Shown here: piece after piece, positions 14,741 to 14,788 of the stretch
Layout: each line of letters begins with the position of its first letter
Numbering within the stretch: the stretch's first letter is position 1
NCBI GenBank assembly: GCA_046545675.1
Contig: JBKGZI010000101.1
Location: 1 to 14,788, forward strand
Reading direction: 5' to 3'
DNA length: 14,788 nt
Source: CAYLTX01 sp046545675
GTDB lineage: Bacteria > Myxococcota_A > Bradymonadia > Bradymonadales > Bradymonadaceae
The notes under the pieces: model-generated
The model's database searches: none
What the model was told of the DNA's origin: nothing
What the model saw: the letters and a program-made list of their open reading frames with translations, nothing else
Position numbers and translations under genes: made by a program

Positions 14741-14788
14741 GGGGTCGGGATCAGGGGTTCAGGGGTTCGGGGGTCCAGGGGTCCAGGT
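14741..14788 (+). repeat. G-rich octamer array with G-quadruplex pattern (cut by window edge)
   Basis: Imperfect period-8 copies of CAGGGGTT/CAGGGGTC upstream of the sulfatase-like gene. G-tracts start at 14741, 14747, 14754, 14762, 14769 and 14778, with loops of 2-4 bases, matching the G3+N1-7 quadruplex pattern several times over. The array continues beyond the window. It is the same kind of element as the heptamer array at 5284-5334, although the unit differs. Confidence 0.75.

Overview
This is a GC-rich stretch of chromosome. It carries ordinary housekeeping genes next to acidic, Asp/Glu-rich lipoproteins, a MopE-type DxDGDG calcium-binding motif and many small intergenic repeats. That combination suggests a predatory or marine deltaproteobacterium-like lineage (Myxococcota/Bradymonadales type). 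This placement is inference from codon usage and protein style only; no rRNA or marker search was possible.

Layout from left to right. Positions 1-551 hold no convincing gene but several repeats: two identical 41-bp hairpin repeats, a diverged inverted copy at the window edge, and one copy of a dispersed element. Positions 552-1576 (-) are a broken gene for a PKD-like/DUF2135-like surface protein. It has a one-base frameshift at a G6 run and no visible secretion signal. Divergent from it is a complete cobalamin-dependent methionine synthase gene, metH (1603-5274, +). A G-rich heptamer array separates metH from convergent purN (5380-6006, -), which makes glycinamide ribonucleotide transformylase. 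MetH and PurN both act in one-carbon (folate) metabolism, but they are convergent and not an operon.

A small cassette follows. It contains a four-helix-bundle (23S rRNA intervening-sequence type) protein gene (6196-6573, +), bracketed by the same octamer repeat in opposite orientations, with a second copy of the dispersed element just upstream. The right-hand octamer array supplies the last codons and stop of fetB. fetA and fetB (8185-6679, -) overlap by 8 bp and encode an ABC transporter of the FetAB/YbbLM family, implicated in iron export.

Divergent from fetA is a YfbK-type von Willebrand factor A lipoprotein gene (8371-10065, +). It is followed by a 188-bp MITE-like element with 70-bp inverted arms. 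Next is a large acidic lipoprotein gene with two Ig-like domains and a C-terminal region of unknown fold (10395-12413, +). A convergent gene (12448-14673, -) encodes an unusual fusion of seven membrane segments, a MopE-type metal-binding motif and a sulfatase/phosphotransferase-like domain. A second G-rich octamer array lies at the right edge.

No tRNA, rRNA, CRISPR array or full transposase was seen. The most unusual part is the repeat-bounded four-helix-bundle cassette, together with the dispersed element whose two copies differ mostly at third codon positions of a shared frame.
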